64,000 nt of DNA from Pseudomonas duriflava (GTDB lineage: Bacteria > Pseudomonadota > Gammaproteobacteria > Pseudomonadales > Pseudomonadaceae), in NCBI RefSeq assembly GCF_007830155.1, contig NZ_VLKY01000002.1, positions 310,001 through 374,000 on the forward strand. The letters are read 5' to 3'. How positions within the stretch are numbered: position 1 is the first letter of the stretch; every line of letters begins with the position of its first letter. This document shows positions 54,345 through 63,559 of the stretch, one piece after another. The notes under the pieces are model-generated. The model had not been told where the DNA came from. It searched no databases and worked only from the letters and a program-made list of their open reading frames with translations. The position numbers and the translations under genes are program-made.

Positions 54345-55343
54345 CTAGAAAGGCTTGAGCCGCCGAAGCTTGGAAAGAGTCATCAGCCCGACACCTGCAA
54401 CAGCCAGAGCCGCCATGCCGACAATATCCGAGTCGACAGTAATTGCCTTGTCTTGCGCTTTAGGACTGAAACGCCCATGGGTGCGGTGCAACCCTTCAAC
54501 AGGCTGATCCAGGTAGTCGGGGCGACCAGGGGTTTCCACTTCGCCGGTCATCTGTCCTTCATAGGCCTGCTTGGCCATCACCACGTCCAGCAGGCCCGGC
54601 GCGACCATGTTGCCCAGGATCGACTGGATGGTGGTCTTGCTGACCCAGATTTCGCGTGGTGCCCGCATGGCCGCATCAAAGATGGCCCGTGCCGCCACTT
54701 CCGGCTGGTAGATCGGCGGCACAGGCTGGGCCCGGCGGCCAAGCTTGTTGCGCGCCCAATCGAATTGCGGCGTGTTGACACCGGGCAGGTGAACCATGGT
54801 CAGTCGCACTCGGCTCTTGTCATGAATAAGCTCGCTACGCAGTGAGTCGATAAAGCCACGAGTAGCTGCTTTTGCACCGCAATAGGCGGACTGCAGCGGA
54901 ATGGAGCGATAGGCCAGGGCAGAGCCCACCTGCACGATGGTTCCGCTGTTACGTGCCTGCATGCGCTTGAGCGCGGCCATCATGCCGTGAACAGAACCCA
55001 GGTAGGTTACCTCGGTCACGCGTTTGAACTCGTCGGGCGTCACGTCGCTAAACGGTGCCAGGACGGTATTCATGGCGGCGTTCACCCAGACATGAATCGG
55101 CCCCAGCTCGGCCTCGACCCGCTCGGCGGCCTGTTCAACCTGAGCGGCATCCGCTACATCCGCCTGGCAGGCCAGCGCTTGCGTACCCAAGGCCTGTAAC
55201 TCGGCCACGGTCTCGTCGAGCCCCTGCTGACCACGCGCCAGAACGGCGACGCGGTAACCCGCTTGCGCGAAGTAGACGGCTGTAGCCCGGCCAACGCCGG
55301 CGGTTCCGCCCGTGATGACAACGACTGGTGCTTGATAAGTCAT
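54345..55343 (-). CDS. SDR oxidoreductase with C-terminal membrane tail, paralogue
   Basis: A 332-residue SDR similar in design to the one at 27063-28073. Dinucleotide loop TGGTAGVG, 'VNAAMNT' in place of NNAG, catalytic 'AYCGAKAATRGFIDSLRSEL' with Tyr and Lys, then 'EIWVSKTTIQSILGNMVAP', a disordered linker and a C-terminal hydrophobic helix 'IVGMAALAVAGVGLMTLSKL' followed by basic residues. It should be anchored in the membrane from the cytoplasmic side. Both copies lie near stress genes. Substrate unknown. Confidence 0.9.
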   Translation of the reverse strand: MTYQAPVVVITGGTAGVGRATAVYFAQAGYRVAVLARGQQGLDETVAELQALGTQALACQADVADAAQVEQAAERVEAELGPIHVWVNAAMNTVLAPFSDVTPDEFKRVTEVTYLGSVHGMMAALKRMQARNSGTIVQVGSALAYRSIPLQSAYCGAKAATRGFIDSLRSELIHDKSRVRLTMVHLPGVNTPQFDWARNKLGRRAQPVPPIYQPEVAARAIFDAAMRAPREIWVSKTTIQSILGNMVAPGLLDVVMAKQAYEGQMTGEVETPGRPDYLDQPVEGLHRTHGRFSPKAQDKAITVDSDIVGMAALAVAGVGLMTLSKLRRLKPF

Positions 55344-55529
55344 GTGATCGGCCCTGACAGCAGTGGTGAGGTATGTTCAACGGACTGCATGCAGGAGGAG
55401 GGGGTTCAATCGATACTGGCAGCCGACATCCTCGGAAACACCTTGGGGAATCGCGGGAATAAGCAGGCGGAGCAGGTTAGAAGCAGAGAGCTGACCGCCG
55501 CCTTGCAGATAAGGCGGCGGTTACATCGA

Positions 55530-55850
55530 TTATTCGTCGCGTAGAAGCCACCAGCCGGCCAGAGCGGTCAGGCCGACAACCACACCAACGGTGGCCCAGG
55601 GATGCTTACGGGCGCAGCTGCTGGCAGCCTTGCTGGCTTCGAGCGCCAGGACGCGCGCTTCGTCGTATACATCTTCCAGTGTTTCGCCGGAGCGGTGCAG
55701 GGCATGGCTGGTACCGTCCTTGAAGGCTTTGAGCGAATGGCGGGACTCAACTCCAGCGCTTCGCTTCAAGGATGACAGCGAATCACTCAACGCTTGGATC
55801 TGGTCTTGGATATTTTCAATGGTTGCCTGATAGGAACTGTTACGAGCCAC
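55530..55850 (-). CDS. ElaB/YqjD/DUF883-like membrane-anchored protein
   Basis: About 106 residues from GTG 55850, preceded 8 bases upstream by AGGAGG; the frame runs to 55919 without such a site. A coiled-coil N-terminal helix ('IENIQDQIQALSDSLSSL') is followed by 'YDEARVLALEASKAASSCARKH' and a C-terminal membrane helix 'WATVGVVVGLTALAGWWLL' ending RDE. This layout is that of ElaB/YqjD proteins, which bind ribosomes to the membrane in stationary phase in E. coli. Divergent from dodecin. Confidence 0.85.
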   Translation of the reverse strand: MARNSSYQATIENIQDQIQALSDSLSSLKRSAGVESRHSLKAFKDGTSHALHRSGETLEDVYDEARVLALEASKAASSCARKHPWATVGVVVGLTALAGWWLLRDE

Positions 55851-56027
55851 GGCGTGAACCTCCTGTTTCATTGCATGTTTCGGGTCTGACTTCATGCCTA
55901 TGGGAAAGTGCAAAAACAAAGCGCACCGGCAGAAAACACACTGAACTAATCGGCGTTTTGGTGAGCCTCATGAGTAAGCGGCATTTCTTCGGCCGGACGA
56001 ATGGCCTGTTAACAACCAGGAGGTTTT

Positions 56028-56243
56028 ATGACCGATCATCACACGTACAAAAAACTCGAAATCGTGGGCTCTTCGACTACCAGCATCGAAGATGCGATCA
56101 ACAATGCCCTGGCCGAAACCAGCAAGTCGGTACAAAACATGGAGTGGTTTGAGGTGGCTGAAACCCGTGGTCACATTCAGGACGGCCGCGTAGCGCACTA
56201 TCAGGTTACCCTAAAGATCGGCTTCCGCATCAACAACAGTTGA
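56028..56243 (+). CDS. dodecin flavoprotein
   Basis: A 71-residue protein, MTDHHTYKKLEIVGSSTTSI, with 'NNALAETSKSVQNMEWFEVAE' containing the Trp that stacks on flavin, and 'GRVAHYQVTLKIGFRI'. Dodecins assemble into 12-mers that store or buffer flavins. An AGGAGG is about 6 bases upstream. Sits between the ElaB-like gene and an MFS gene and fits the stress-adaptation theme of this part. Confidence 0.95.
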   Translation: MTDHHTYKKLEIVGSSTTSIEDAINNALAETSKSVQNMEWFEVAETRGHIQDGRVAHYQVTLKIGFRINNS

Positions 56244-56510
56244 TTGGTAAAAGAGCGATTGATGCACTGAACCAAATTCAAGCGCAACGCTCTATGTGAG
56301 CGTGGCCTTATTCTAGAGGCTGCCCGGCAGGTGATAACGCAGCGGCATAAAGGCCGAACCGCTATCAACCCCCGCGCAGCCTGTTATGCCACTCCTGTTC
56401 AAAACGCCTGATCTTCTTCTGCTCCACCTCTTCTGCAGGAAACGAGTCCCGCCTTATCCAGGTCAGTGAAAGCGCTGGTTTTTCCGTTTCCGCTGTTCGC
56501 AGGATTCCTT

Positions 56511-57665
56511 ATGAGTACTACCGAGTCTCCTTCTCTCTGGCAGGCCCGGATGGGCGTTGTTGCGATTTTTTTTGCCAATGGCTTTGGTGTGGGTGCCTGG
56601 GCTGTATCGATTCCCGGCATCAAGACGGCGCTGGGTCTGACGGCCGGGCAGTTAAGCATCGCCTTGTTATCCGTTGCGGTCGGGGCGGTCCTGTTGATGC
56701 CTCTCGTAGGGCCTTTGGTACCCCGCTTCGGTGGAACAGGCCGGATGACCCGCTACGCGTCGATTGTCGCAGCACTGATCCTGTTCCTGCCGGGCTGGGC
56801 ACCCTCGCTGCCATGGTTGATCGCAGCAGCTTTTCTATTCGGTGCATCGAACGGCCTGATCGACGTGGCAATGAATGCCCATGCCAGTGTGATCGAGAAG
56901 CGCTGGGGCACGCCCATCATGTCGTCTTTTCACGCCGCCTTCAGTGGTGGTGGGCTGGTCGGCGCGGCCTTGGGCGGTTTGCTGCTGCACCTGGGCGTTT
57001 CGACGCCGTGGTTGCTGACGGCTACTGCCTTGCTCGTGCTGCTCGTCATGCTGGCCGCTTCGGTCCGGATTGGCGATGGCGAGGCGGGTAGTGCAGGCGA
57101 TCATGCCTTCCGCCTGCCGGACCGTCGCGTCCTGGCGTTCTGCGTGATCGCGCTGTTCTGCCTGATGATCGAAGGCGCCATGGCCGACTGGAGCGCGGTG
57201 TACCTGAACATCGAAATCAAAGCCTCGAACGGGCTGGCCGCTGCCGGCTATGCTGCGTTCTCGCTCACCATGCTGATCGGGCGGCTACTCGGCGATCGCC
57301 TCATCCATGCTCTCGGCGGGCCGCGCATCATTCTGTTTGGCGCCCTGATGGCCGCCATCGGCTTACTGCTGGCCATTGCCGTGCCGAGCCCGTGGGTGGT
57401 CATCGTAGGCTTTGCCCTGGTGGGCCTGGGGCTGGCCAATGTTATTCCGGCTGTCTTCAGCGCCAGCGGCCAAATGACCGCCTCACCGGCGGTGGGTATT
57501 TCCATGGCGGCCACAACCGGCTACCTGGGTTTCCTAATCGGGCCACCCTTGATCGGTTTCGTGGCATCCCTATATGGACTCAAGACAGGGATCGGCCTGC
57601 TGGCCGGGTCAGCGCTACTGGTGACCGTCCTTGCGACCCTGCAACGGCGAATAGGCGTAGCGTGA
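56511..57665 (+). CDS. MFS transporter (YbjJ-like)
   Basis: A 384-residue protein with about twelve membrane helices from ATG 56511 (MSTTESPSLWQARMGVVAIF); AGGA lies 6 bases upstream, and a GTG start at 56466 is less likely. 'GFGVGAWAVSIPGIKTALGL' and 'SIVAALILFLPGW' with 'NGLIDVAMNAHASVIEKRWG' match the E. coli YbjJ group of major facilitator proteins. Substrate unknown. Confidence 0.88.
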   Translation: MSTTESPSLWQARMGVVAIFFANGFGVGAWAVSIPGIKTALGLTAGQLSIALLSVAVGAVLLMPLVGPLVPRFGGTGRMTRYASIVAALILFLPGWAPSLPWLIAAAFLFGASNGLIDVAMNAHASVIEKRWGTPIMSSFHAAFSGGGLVGAALGGLLLHLGVSTPWLLTATALLVLLVMLAASVRIGDGEAGSAGDHAFRLPDRRVLAFCVIALFCLMIEGAMADWSAVYLNIEIKASNGLAAAGYAAFSLTMLIGRLLGDRLIHALGGPRIILFGALMAAIGLLLAIAVPSPWVVIVGFALVGLGLANVIPAVFSASGQMTASPAVGISMAATTGYLGFLIGPPLIGFVASLYGLKTGIGLLAGSALLVTVLATLQRRIGVA

Positions 57666-57773
57666 TGAATCATTTTCCCTGAACTCCTGACGGCAACGAG
57701 TATCCGACTTACAGACGGGTCCGCTGCACGAGGGCAGATCCATCCATACTGAGAAAACGGGGACACGCACGTT

Positions 57774-58388
57774 ATGCAAACAGTGCAGGGCTTTCGATAC
57801 GGCTGGAAACTGGCCTTTTTTGCGATAGTCGCGTCGCTTCTCAGCGGCTGCGGTATCAATAACATTCCGCGGTACGACGAGCAGGTGAAATCTGCTTGGG
57901 CACAGGTGGAAAACCAGTATCAGCGGCGAGCTGACCTTATTCCGAATCTGGTCGAAACCGTTAAGGGCTACGCCAAACAGGAACAGGACACCCTGACCGC
58001 CGTGATTGAAGCGCGCTCACGCGCGACGTCGATCCAGGTCGATGCCAACACCTTGAACGATCCGCAGAAACTACAGCAGTTTGATCAGGCACAGCAGCAG
58101 TTGAGCGGCGCGTTGAGCCGTCTGATGGCAGTGTCCGAGCGCTATCCGGATTTGAAATCCAATCAGAACTTCCTGGCGCTTCAGTCCCAGCTGGAAGGCA
58201 CCGAGAACCGCATTGCGGTAGCGCGGCGTGATTTCATCGCAGCGGTCGAGCGTTACAACACCGAGATCCGTACCTTCCCCGGCAGCATCTGGCACAAGAT
58301 TCTCCATAGCGATCTACCGATTCGTGAGAATTTCCAGGCCACTGCGCCCAATGCCGATCAAGCACCTAAGGTTAACTTTAACCAATGA
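57774..58388 (+). CDS. lemA: LemA-family lipoprotein
   Basis: A 204-residue protein. Residues 11-26 give a lipobox 'IVASLLSGC' with Cys26, so it should be a lipoprotein, unlike many LemA proteins that keep a membrane helix. 'VKSAWAQVENQYQRRADLIP' and 'LVETVKGYAKQEQDTLTAVI' then 'RYPDLKSNQNFLALQSQLEG' and 'RDFIAAVERYNTEIRTFPGS' are LemA signatures. Its stop overlaps the ATG of the TPM gene (ATGA), so both are translated together. Role unknown, often membrane-stress linked. Confidence 0.93.
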   Translation: MQTVQGFRYGWKLAFFAIVASLLSGCGINNIPRYDEQVKSAWAQVENQYQRRADLIPNLVETVKGYAKQEQDTLTAVIEARSRATSIQVDANTLNDPQKLQQFDQAQQQLSGALSRLMAVSERYPDLKSNQNFLALQSQLEGTENRIAVARRDFIAAVERYNTEIRTFPGSIWHKILHSDLPIRENFQATAPNADQAPKVNFNQ

Positions 58389-59140
58389 ACCTTCGCGCCC
58401 TGCCGCTTCTGGCCCTTCTGTGGTGCTGCGCCGCTGTGGCGCAGCAGGCTACGGACTTCCCGCCCTTGACGGGGCGTGTAGTCGATCAGGCTGGTCTGTT
58501 AGATCAGCAGACCGAAACCCAGCTCGACCAGATGTTGCGTGCCCACGAAGAGTCCACGACCGAACAAGTTGTCGTCGTGACGATTCCAAGCCTGAACGGT
58601 ATTCCCATCGAAGACTATGGTTATCAATTGGGCCGTCATTGGGGCATTGGGCAAAAGGGCAAGGATAACGGCGCGCTGCTGATCGTGGCGCGAGACGACC
58701 GCAAAGTACGTATCGAAGTAGGTTACGGGCTGGAAGGTACCCTAACCGACGCACAGTCCTCACTCATCATCAATCAGGCCATTATTCCGGCATTCCGCCA
58801 GGGTAACTTTGCCCAGGGCATTGTTAATGGCACCACAGCAATGATCCAGGTTTTAGGTGGCAACCCTCTGGAGCGCCAACCTTCACCGCGTGATGTGGTG
58901 TCTGTCGGTCATGAGCGGCCCATGCCGTTTCTGTTCGTCGTCCTGTTTTTTATCGTCATGTTCCTGATGCGGGGCGGCGGGGGTCGAGGCGGGCGCGGCG
59001 GCCGAGGAAGCGCTGTGCTGACGGGTGCCGTGCTGGGTAGTATTTTGGGCGGCGGCCGGGGCGGTGGTGGCTTCGGCGGCGGCGGTTTTGGTGGAGGTGG
59101 CGGCGGCTTCGGCGGCGGCGGGGCCTCGGGTGGCTGGTAA
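58385..59140 (+). CDS. TPM-domain membrane protein with Gly-rich tail (YgcG-like)
   Basis: A 251-residue protein with a signal peptide (ending 'CCAAVAQQ'), a TPM domain of ~30-150 ('LTGRVVDQAGLLDQQTETQL', 'EQVVVVTIPSLNGIPIEDYG', 'DNGALLIVARDDRKVRIEVG', 'IIPAFRQGNFAQGI'), one membrane helix ~180-196, and a C-terminal glycine/phenylalanine-rich tail. This is the standard YgcG architecture paired with LemA. Starts by a 4-base overlap with lemA. Confidence 0.93.
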   Translation: MNLRALPLLALLWCCAAVAQQATDFPPLTGRVVDQAGLLDQQTETQLDQMLRAHEESTTEQVVVVTIPSLNGIPIEDYGYQLGRHWGIGQKGKDNGALLIVARDDRKVRIEVGYGLEGTLTDAQSSLIINQAIIPAFRQGNFAQGIVNGTTAMIQVLGGNPLERQPSPRDVVSVGHERPMPFLFVVLFFIVMFLMRGGGGRGGRGGRGSAVLTGAVLGSILGGGRGGGGFGGGGFGGGGGGFGGGGASGGW

Positions 59141-59154
59141 GGAGAGCGCACGTT

Positions 59155-59772
59155 ATGACCCTGCTCACTGAGCATGAACAACGTCAGGTTGCTGAAGCTA
59201 TTGCTCGTGTCGAGCGAGAAACCGATGCCGAACTGGTAACAGTCCTTGCGGCACGTGCCGATGATTACACATACATTCCCTTGCTTTGGGCTGGGCTGCT
59301 GGCTCTGCTACTGCCTGGATTGATCAATTATTATCCAGGCTGGCTGAATGCTCATCAGCTATTGTTGGCCCAATGGGTAACGTTTATCGTACTCGGCCTG
59401 ATCTTTCGCATTCCGTCCATTACAACCCGCCTGATTCCTCACCAGGTGCGTTGCTGGCGTGCAGCCAATCTGGCCCGTCGTCAATTTCTTGAACACAACC
59501 TGCACCACACCAACGCGGAAACCGGCATGCTGATCTTTGTCTCCGAGGCCGAGCGGTATGTAGAAATTCTGGTGGACCGGGGTATTTCGCAAAAGCTGAA
59601 TGATGACGTGTGGCAGTCGATTATTAATGACTTTACCCGACAGGTACGCAATGGGCAGACCTTGCAGGGTTTTTTAACCTGTATCGAAGCTTGCGGTGAA
59701 CACCTTAAACAGCATGTGCCCGCTACCCATGAGCGAAACGAGCTGCCGGATCGTTTGATCGTGCTTTCCTGA
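59155..59772 (+). CDS. second TPM-domain protein of the lemA operon
   Basis: A 205-residue protein starting MTLLTEHEQRQVAEAIARVE, 14 bases after the preceding TPM gene. 'ARVERETDAELVTVLAARAD' and 'TNAETGMLIFVSEAERYVEI' plus 'LVDRGISQKLNDDVWQSIIN' are the TPM fold interrupted by two hydrophobic helices (~38-60, ~70-85). No signal peptide. The lemA-TPM-TPM arrangement suggests one membrane-associated system; the molecular role is unknown. Confidence 0.88.
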   Translation: MTLLTEHEQRQVAEAIARVERETDAELVTVLAARADDYTYIPLLWAGLLALLLPGLINYYPGWLNAHQLLLAQWVTFIVLGLIFRIPSITTRLIPHQVRCWRAANLARRQFLEHNLHHTNAETGMLIFVSEAERYVEILVDRGISQKLNDDVWQSIINDFTRQVRNGQTLQGFLTCIEACGEHLKQHVPATHERNELPDRLIVLS

Positions 59773-59958
59773 CGGGCCGGCTGTAAGGCCCGCAGAGCAC
59801 CCTTTACGCCGCGCATTGTGCCTCGATGCGCTACTTCCAAAGCCCCACTCTTACCGTGGACGCCTTAAAATAAGGCGTGTTCGCGTTGCACCCTAAGCAT
59901 CGCTCCGTGCCATGCTTGTCTTTTACCTTACCTAGCCCTTTATTCGTCATTCCATGCC

Positions 59959-61206
59959 ATGGCTGAACGCCATCGCGTTTATAGGTTGCTTGCCTTGTCT
60001 ACTCCCGTTATTCCCCGCTATTCCCTGATGGTGCTTATCCTGGGCGCCCTGGCCTGTATTGGCCCCATGTCTATCGACGCCTATCTTCCAGCCTTTGGCG
60101 CCATCAGCCGCAACTTCGAGCTGCCACCCGAGCAGATCCAACTAACGCTCGGCCTGTACATGCTGGCCTTCGCGTTCATGACGCTGCTTCACGGCACGCT
60201 GTCCGACTCATTTGGACGCCGGCGGGTCATCCTTGCCTCGCTGGGGGTCTATACCCTCGGTTCGATCGTTGCTTCTCTTGCACCCAGCTTCGAGTGGCTG
60301 CTCGTTGGACGCATCGGCCAGGGTCTTTCGGCAGGAGCCGGGATGGTGGTAGGTCAGGCTATTGTCACCGACTGCTATAAGGGTTCGGTCGCGCAAAAGA
60401 CCATGTCCTATATCATCATGGTGTTTAGCGTATCCCCAGCGTTTGCGCCCATCATTGGTGGCTACCTGTCGGAGCATGCCGGATGGCGTGCGGTTTTTGC
60501 TTTCCTGGCTGCACTGGCTGTATTCAGCGCCACGCTATGTGCGCTCTTTCTACCGGAAACCCTACCAGTCGAGCGGCGACAGCCGTTCAATGTGCGTGTT
60601 CTGACCCATAATTACGGCAGGGTCATGCGCGACGGGCAATTCATGGCTCGCGCTGTTGTGTTCGGCTCGCTGTTTGGTGGGTTTGCCTTTCTGATCGGAG
60701 CGGCGCCGGACTTTGTCACCCAGGTGCTACAGCTGCCAGAAACAGCCTTTGGCTACCTCTTCATTCCCATCGTGATTGGCTTAACCAGCGGATCGTTTCT
60801 GGCTGCGCGGCTTTCCTCGTCGTTGTCATCCGGCCGGCTGATCGGTTATGCCTATGCCATGCTGGGCCTGAGCTGCATACTTAACCTAGCCTATACCGGG
60901 CTAACCTCGGACCTGAACGTTATCCTGGCTGTTTTGCCGCACGGGCTGTTTGTCTTCGGTCTTTCGCTGGGCATCCCCACCATGACCCTACGTATTCTTC
61001 AGCGCGTGCCAGAACTTTCTGGTACCGCAGCGTCGGTGCTGGGCTTTGTTCAGATGATCTTCTTTTCCATCGTCAGCGGCTGGCTTGCACCCTTCGTGTA
61101 TGGCAGTGCGTTCAAGCTGGCGGTAGCGTTGACCATTGGCGTGGTGGTCAGTGGGTTAGGCTGGGCGCTGGTCGGTCGGTTTTCCATTAAGGAAACGCTA
61201 ACCTGA
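59959..61206 (+). CDS. Bcr/CflA-family multidrug exporter (MFS)
   Basis: A 415-residue transporter with twelve helices. 'CIGPMSIDAYLPAFGAISRNF' in helix 1 and 'GTLSDSFGRRRVILASLGVY' (MFS motif A) with 'GRIGQGLSAGAGMVVGQAIV' are Bcr/CflA signatures. These export drugs such as bicyclomycin, sulfonamides or chloramphenicol, and dipeptides. Start at ATG 59959; a shorter start near MVLILGALA is possible. Convergent with the DUF2382 gene. Confidence 0.92.
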   Translation: MAERHRVYRLLALSTPVIPRYSLMVLILGALACIGPMSIDAYLPAFGAISRNFELPPEQIQLTLGLYMLAFAFMTLLHGTLSDSFGRRRVILASLGVYTLGSIVASLAPSFEWLLVGRIGQGLSAGAGMVVGQAIVTDCYKGSVAQKTMSYIIMVFSVSPAFAPIIGGYLSEHAGWRAVFAFLAALAVFSATLCALFLPETLPVERRQPFNVRVLTHNYGRVMRDGQFMARAVVFGSLFGGFAFLIGAAPDFVTQVLQLPETAFGYLFIPIVIGLTSGSFLAARLSSSLSSGRLIGYAYAMLGLSCILNLAYTGLTSDLNVILAVLPHGLFVFGLSLGIPTMTLRILQRVPELSGTAASVLGFVQMIFFSIVSGWLAPFVYGSAFKLAVALTIGVVVSGLGWALVGRFSIKETLT

Positions 61207-61276
61207 TCAGGAGAGTAAGGCAGGGGCTATTGGCTGACGACAGGCTCATAGCTATCAAGGAAAGAAACTATGAAAT

Positions 61277-61302
61277 AGGCTGGTCTCTTGAGAGACCAGC
61301 CT
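61277..61302. terminator. palindromic terminator between the exporter and DUF2382 genes
   Basis: AGGCTGGTCTCT (61277-61288) and AGAGACCAGCCT (61291-61302) form a perfect 12-bp inverted repeat with two central bases, between two convergent genes. Neither side has a long U-run. Confidence 0.65.
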
Positions 61303-61310
61303 GGTATGGC

Positions 61311-62315
61311 TTACAGCTTATCGTTACGCGTGGTGCGTGTCGTCAGGCTGCTGTCATCGGTTACATCGTGCGTGCCACTCAGGTGGCTGCGTGTACCGTC
61401 TTTTTCAACGTCCACGTCGGTACGGCGGACGGTGTCGCGAATGGTCTCGGTATGGTCGGAGCCTTGCTTGCCAACCATCACTTCTTCGACAACACGAGCG
61501 TTTTTCTCAACCACTGCTTCTTCAGCTGTTTCCTGGATTTCCACGGTGCCTTCACTGAAAGCTGACATGTCAGCAGCAGAGGCAGGGCGATCAACAGGGC
61601 GACGTTCGATCACTGCATGCTCTTCATGCAGATTGACTGCCTCTTCCACAGGGCGCTCGGTCATGCGGGAAACTACACGAACACGGCCCAGGCTATTCTC
61701 GCGCTTGCCCACCTTAAGCTCTTCTTCCATCACTGGAATGGCGGTACGATCATTCAGATCCGTCGTGGCATCCATTTTGGAAGGCGCCTGATCAGACATG
61801 GCAGTTGAGTCAACGCCCATCGTAGCTGCTGTACTGGAATAGCGATCAGACAAAGTGCTATCTCCTGTAGTGCTGGCCATCGGTTGAGCCATACCCTGAT
61901 TGGTCCAGGTAGAGCTGCGCTCGTCGATATCGATGGCGCCGTTACGCTCCATGATTTCTTCAACAACCGGAACCTGGGCGTCATTGGCAACCGTGACGGT
62001 CAGTACTGTAGAACCCCGGCGGATCGCTTCGGGATAGGTATCGGCGTAACGACCGCTATGGGTATCGTTGTCACTGAAAATCGAGCGGAAGAATCCACTG
62101 ATTTTTTCACCCATGGACTCATCATGCTGATCTCCCATGGTGGTATCAGTACGATCCGACTGGGTGTTATCGGCCATAGTATTATCGGTCATGCTCACAT
62201 CGTTCGAGGCGGCCAACCGGATATCGGTTTGCGAAACGCCTTTATTCATAAGCTCACGTTTGACCTGTTCGGCTTCACTACGATTGTCGAATGCTGCAAC
62301 GAGAATATGTTCCAT
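61311..62315 (-). CDS. general-stress protein with DUF2382 (YsnF/AvaK) domain
   Basis: A 334-residue soluble protein. The N-terminal ~45 residues ('HILVAAFDNRSEAEQVKREL') form the fold of general stress protein 17M-type repeats, with a second related segment 'GSTVLTVTVANDAQVPVVEE' around 100-130. A linker rich in Ser, Thr, Met and Asp follows. Residues ~195-310 are a DUF2382 domain ('IPVMEEELKVGKRENSLGRV', 'VEEAVNLHEEHAVIERRPVD'). Found in stress-induced, desiccation-tolerant bacteria. Function unknown. Confidence 0.88.
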   Translation of the reverse strand: MEHILVAAFDNRSEAEQVKRELMNKGVSQTDIRLAASNDVSMTDNTMADNTQSDRTDTTMGDQHDESMGEKISGFFRSIFSDNDTHSGRYADTYPEAIRRGSTVLTVTVANDAQVPVVEEIMERNGAIDIDERSSTWTNQGMAQPMASTTGDSTLSDRYSSTAATMGVDSTAMSDQAPSKMDATTDLNDRTAIPVMEEELKVGKRENSLGRVRVVSRMTERPVEEAVNLHEEHAVIERRPVDRPASAADMSAFSEGTVEIQETAEEAVVEKNARVVEEVMVGKQGSDHTETIRDTVRRTDVDVEKDGTRSHLSGTHDVTDDSSLTTRTTRNDKL

Positions 62316-62380
62316 GGTTCACCTCTTCATTTCTTCGGCAGCCGTGGCTGCGATTCGATAGATGGTGTAGTCGATAGTCT

Positions 62381-62803
62381 TTACTGCTCATGAGCCGAGC
62401 TTTCTGGCTCCGGCTGACTATGCTCGACAGTCACCTTTTCGCGATTCAGCGTGACAGGCACCGTATGGTGCGCCTCACGGACAACACGCTGGACATGAAG
62501 CTCTTCTTTCAGCACGAGCCGCTTCTCCACCACCAGGACTTCCTCTACCACGGGAATAATGGTGATTCCGTTTTCCTGCCGTACCTGAGGCAGGTGCTCG
62601 GGATCGACCGTCGTTCCACATTTGACCCGCTCGATAACAGCCTCTTCGTAACGCAGCGAATCGGATACGGTGTAATCCTGAGTTTCCACGGTCTTGCTGA
62701 TGCGAACACGGCCCGACTCGACCTTTTTCTTGAGCAAAACGGCTTCTTCCTCCATTACAGGAATCGTCTCGTTCGCCAAGTTTTCGAGCTCGTCTTTACG
62801 CAT
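62381..62803 (-). CDS. DUF2382 (YsnF/AvaK) domain protein
   Basis: A 140-residue protein made of one DUF2382 domain: 'IPVMEEEAVLLKKKVESGRV' and 'IIPVVEEVLVVEKRLVLKEE' followed by 'LHVQRVVREAHHTVPVTLNR'. It ends in a short acidic tail. Same strand and 65 bases upstream of the longer DUF2382 gene, so they are probably co-transcribed. The repeated 'xIPVxEE' strands suggest a beta-rich structural protein. Function unknown. Confidence 0.88.
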   Translation of the reverse strand: MRKDELENLANETIPVMEEEAVLLKKKVESGRVRISKTVETQDYTVSDSLRYEEAVIERVKCGTTVDPEHLPQVRQENGITIIPVVEEVLVVEKRLVLKEELHVQRVVREAHHTVPVTLNREKVTVEHSQPEPESSAHEQ

Positions 62804-63137
62804 TGTCTTTTACCTGTGCGTGGCCGCTGTTCTTCATGCCTGCCTTTGTCTGGAGTAAGGGTTTCCAGCGTTAGTTCACCGGAGCGGATCAATGGGAAAC
62901 GCCTCGAAAGGCAGGCTCATCGCGGATGGGCTACCGTTAGTTCACCTATCGATTTACCGATTGCCGTTGGGCTTCAACGCACGGCATACGCAGCTTGAAG
63001 CGAGGCGATATACGTGCGGGCAAAAGCGCACCGTCAATACGCTAAATACCTAATCGATAAAGAAAAAAGCCGAAGGCAAGAGCACCTTTTCCGATGAAAG
63101 GCACCGCTTGCTTGGCCTCTTCAGATGCTTGTAGTAG
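62804..63137. other. 334-base gene-free region
   Basis: Upstream of the DUF2382 pair and before the decayed transporter. It should carry the promoter of the DUF2382 genes. Nothing else is evident. Confidence 0.5.
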
Positions 63138-63559
63138 AGCACGACCTCGCTTTCCCTAAACGGCATAGGCTGGGCTCTGGTGGCGCTGAGTTGTATGACC
63201 AGCGGAACGACCCTGCAAAAAGAAATTTAGCAAGCGCCACAGGATGTTCTCCCGCTACAATATGCGGCGAGTCTCTTGATCTGTCTGCTGTGGATGCTTA
63301 ATACGCCCACTGGATTCAGTGGACGCCAGAACTGGCCGTGTCGCTGGTTTATATGAGCTTAGTGATCTCAATAATTTTCACGTTGCTGCTTTACACGCTC
63401 ATACAGCACGACAACCTAGTCAATGTGACCAGCCTGTTCTATCTCATGCCAGGCGTGACCGCAGTAATGGGCTACCTGATACTAGGCAATCCTTTGTCAC
63501 GCCCGAGTCTACTGGGGGTGCTGGCAGGTTTGGCGCTGGTGTTCCGGCATGTGCGGTAG
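63138..63559 (+). pseudogene. remnant of an EamA/DMT-family transporter
   Basis: Reading from about 63138 gives 'NGIGWALVALSCMTSGTTLQ' then an in-frame TAG at 63228-63230, continues 'LPLQYAASLLICLLWMLNTP', and shifts frame near 63300-63312 into 'HWIQWTPELAVSLVYMSLVI' and on to 'VTSLFYLMPGVTAVMGYLIL' before the stop at 63557-63559. These pieces line up in order with the second half of an EamA drug/metabolite transporter. The first EamA repeat is missing. With a stop, a frameshift and an N-terminal deletion, it is a pseudogene. Confidence 0.8.
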
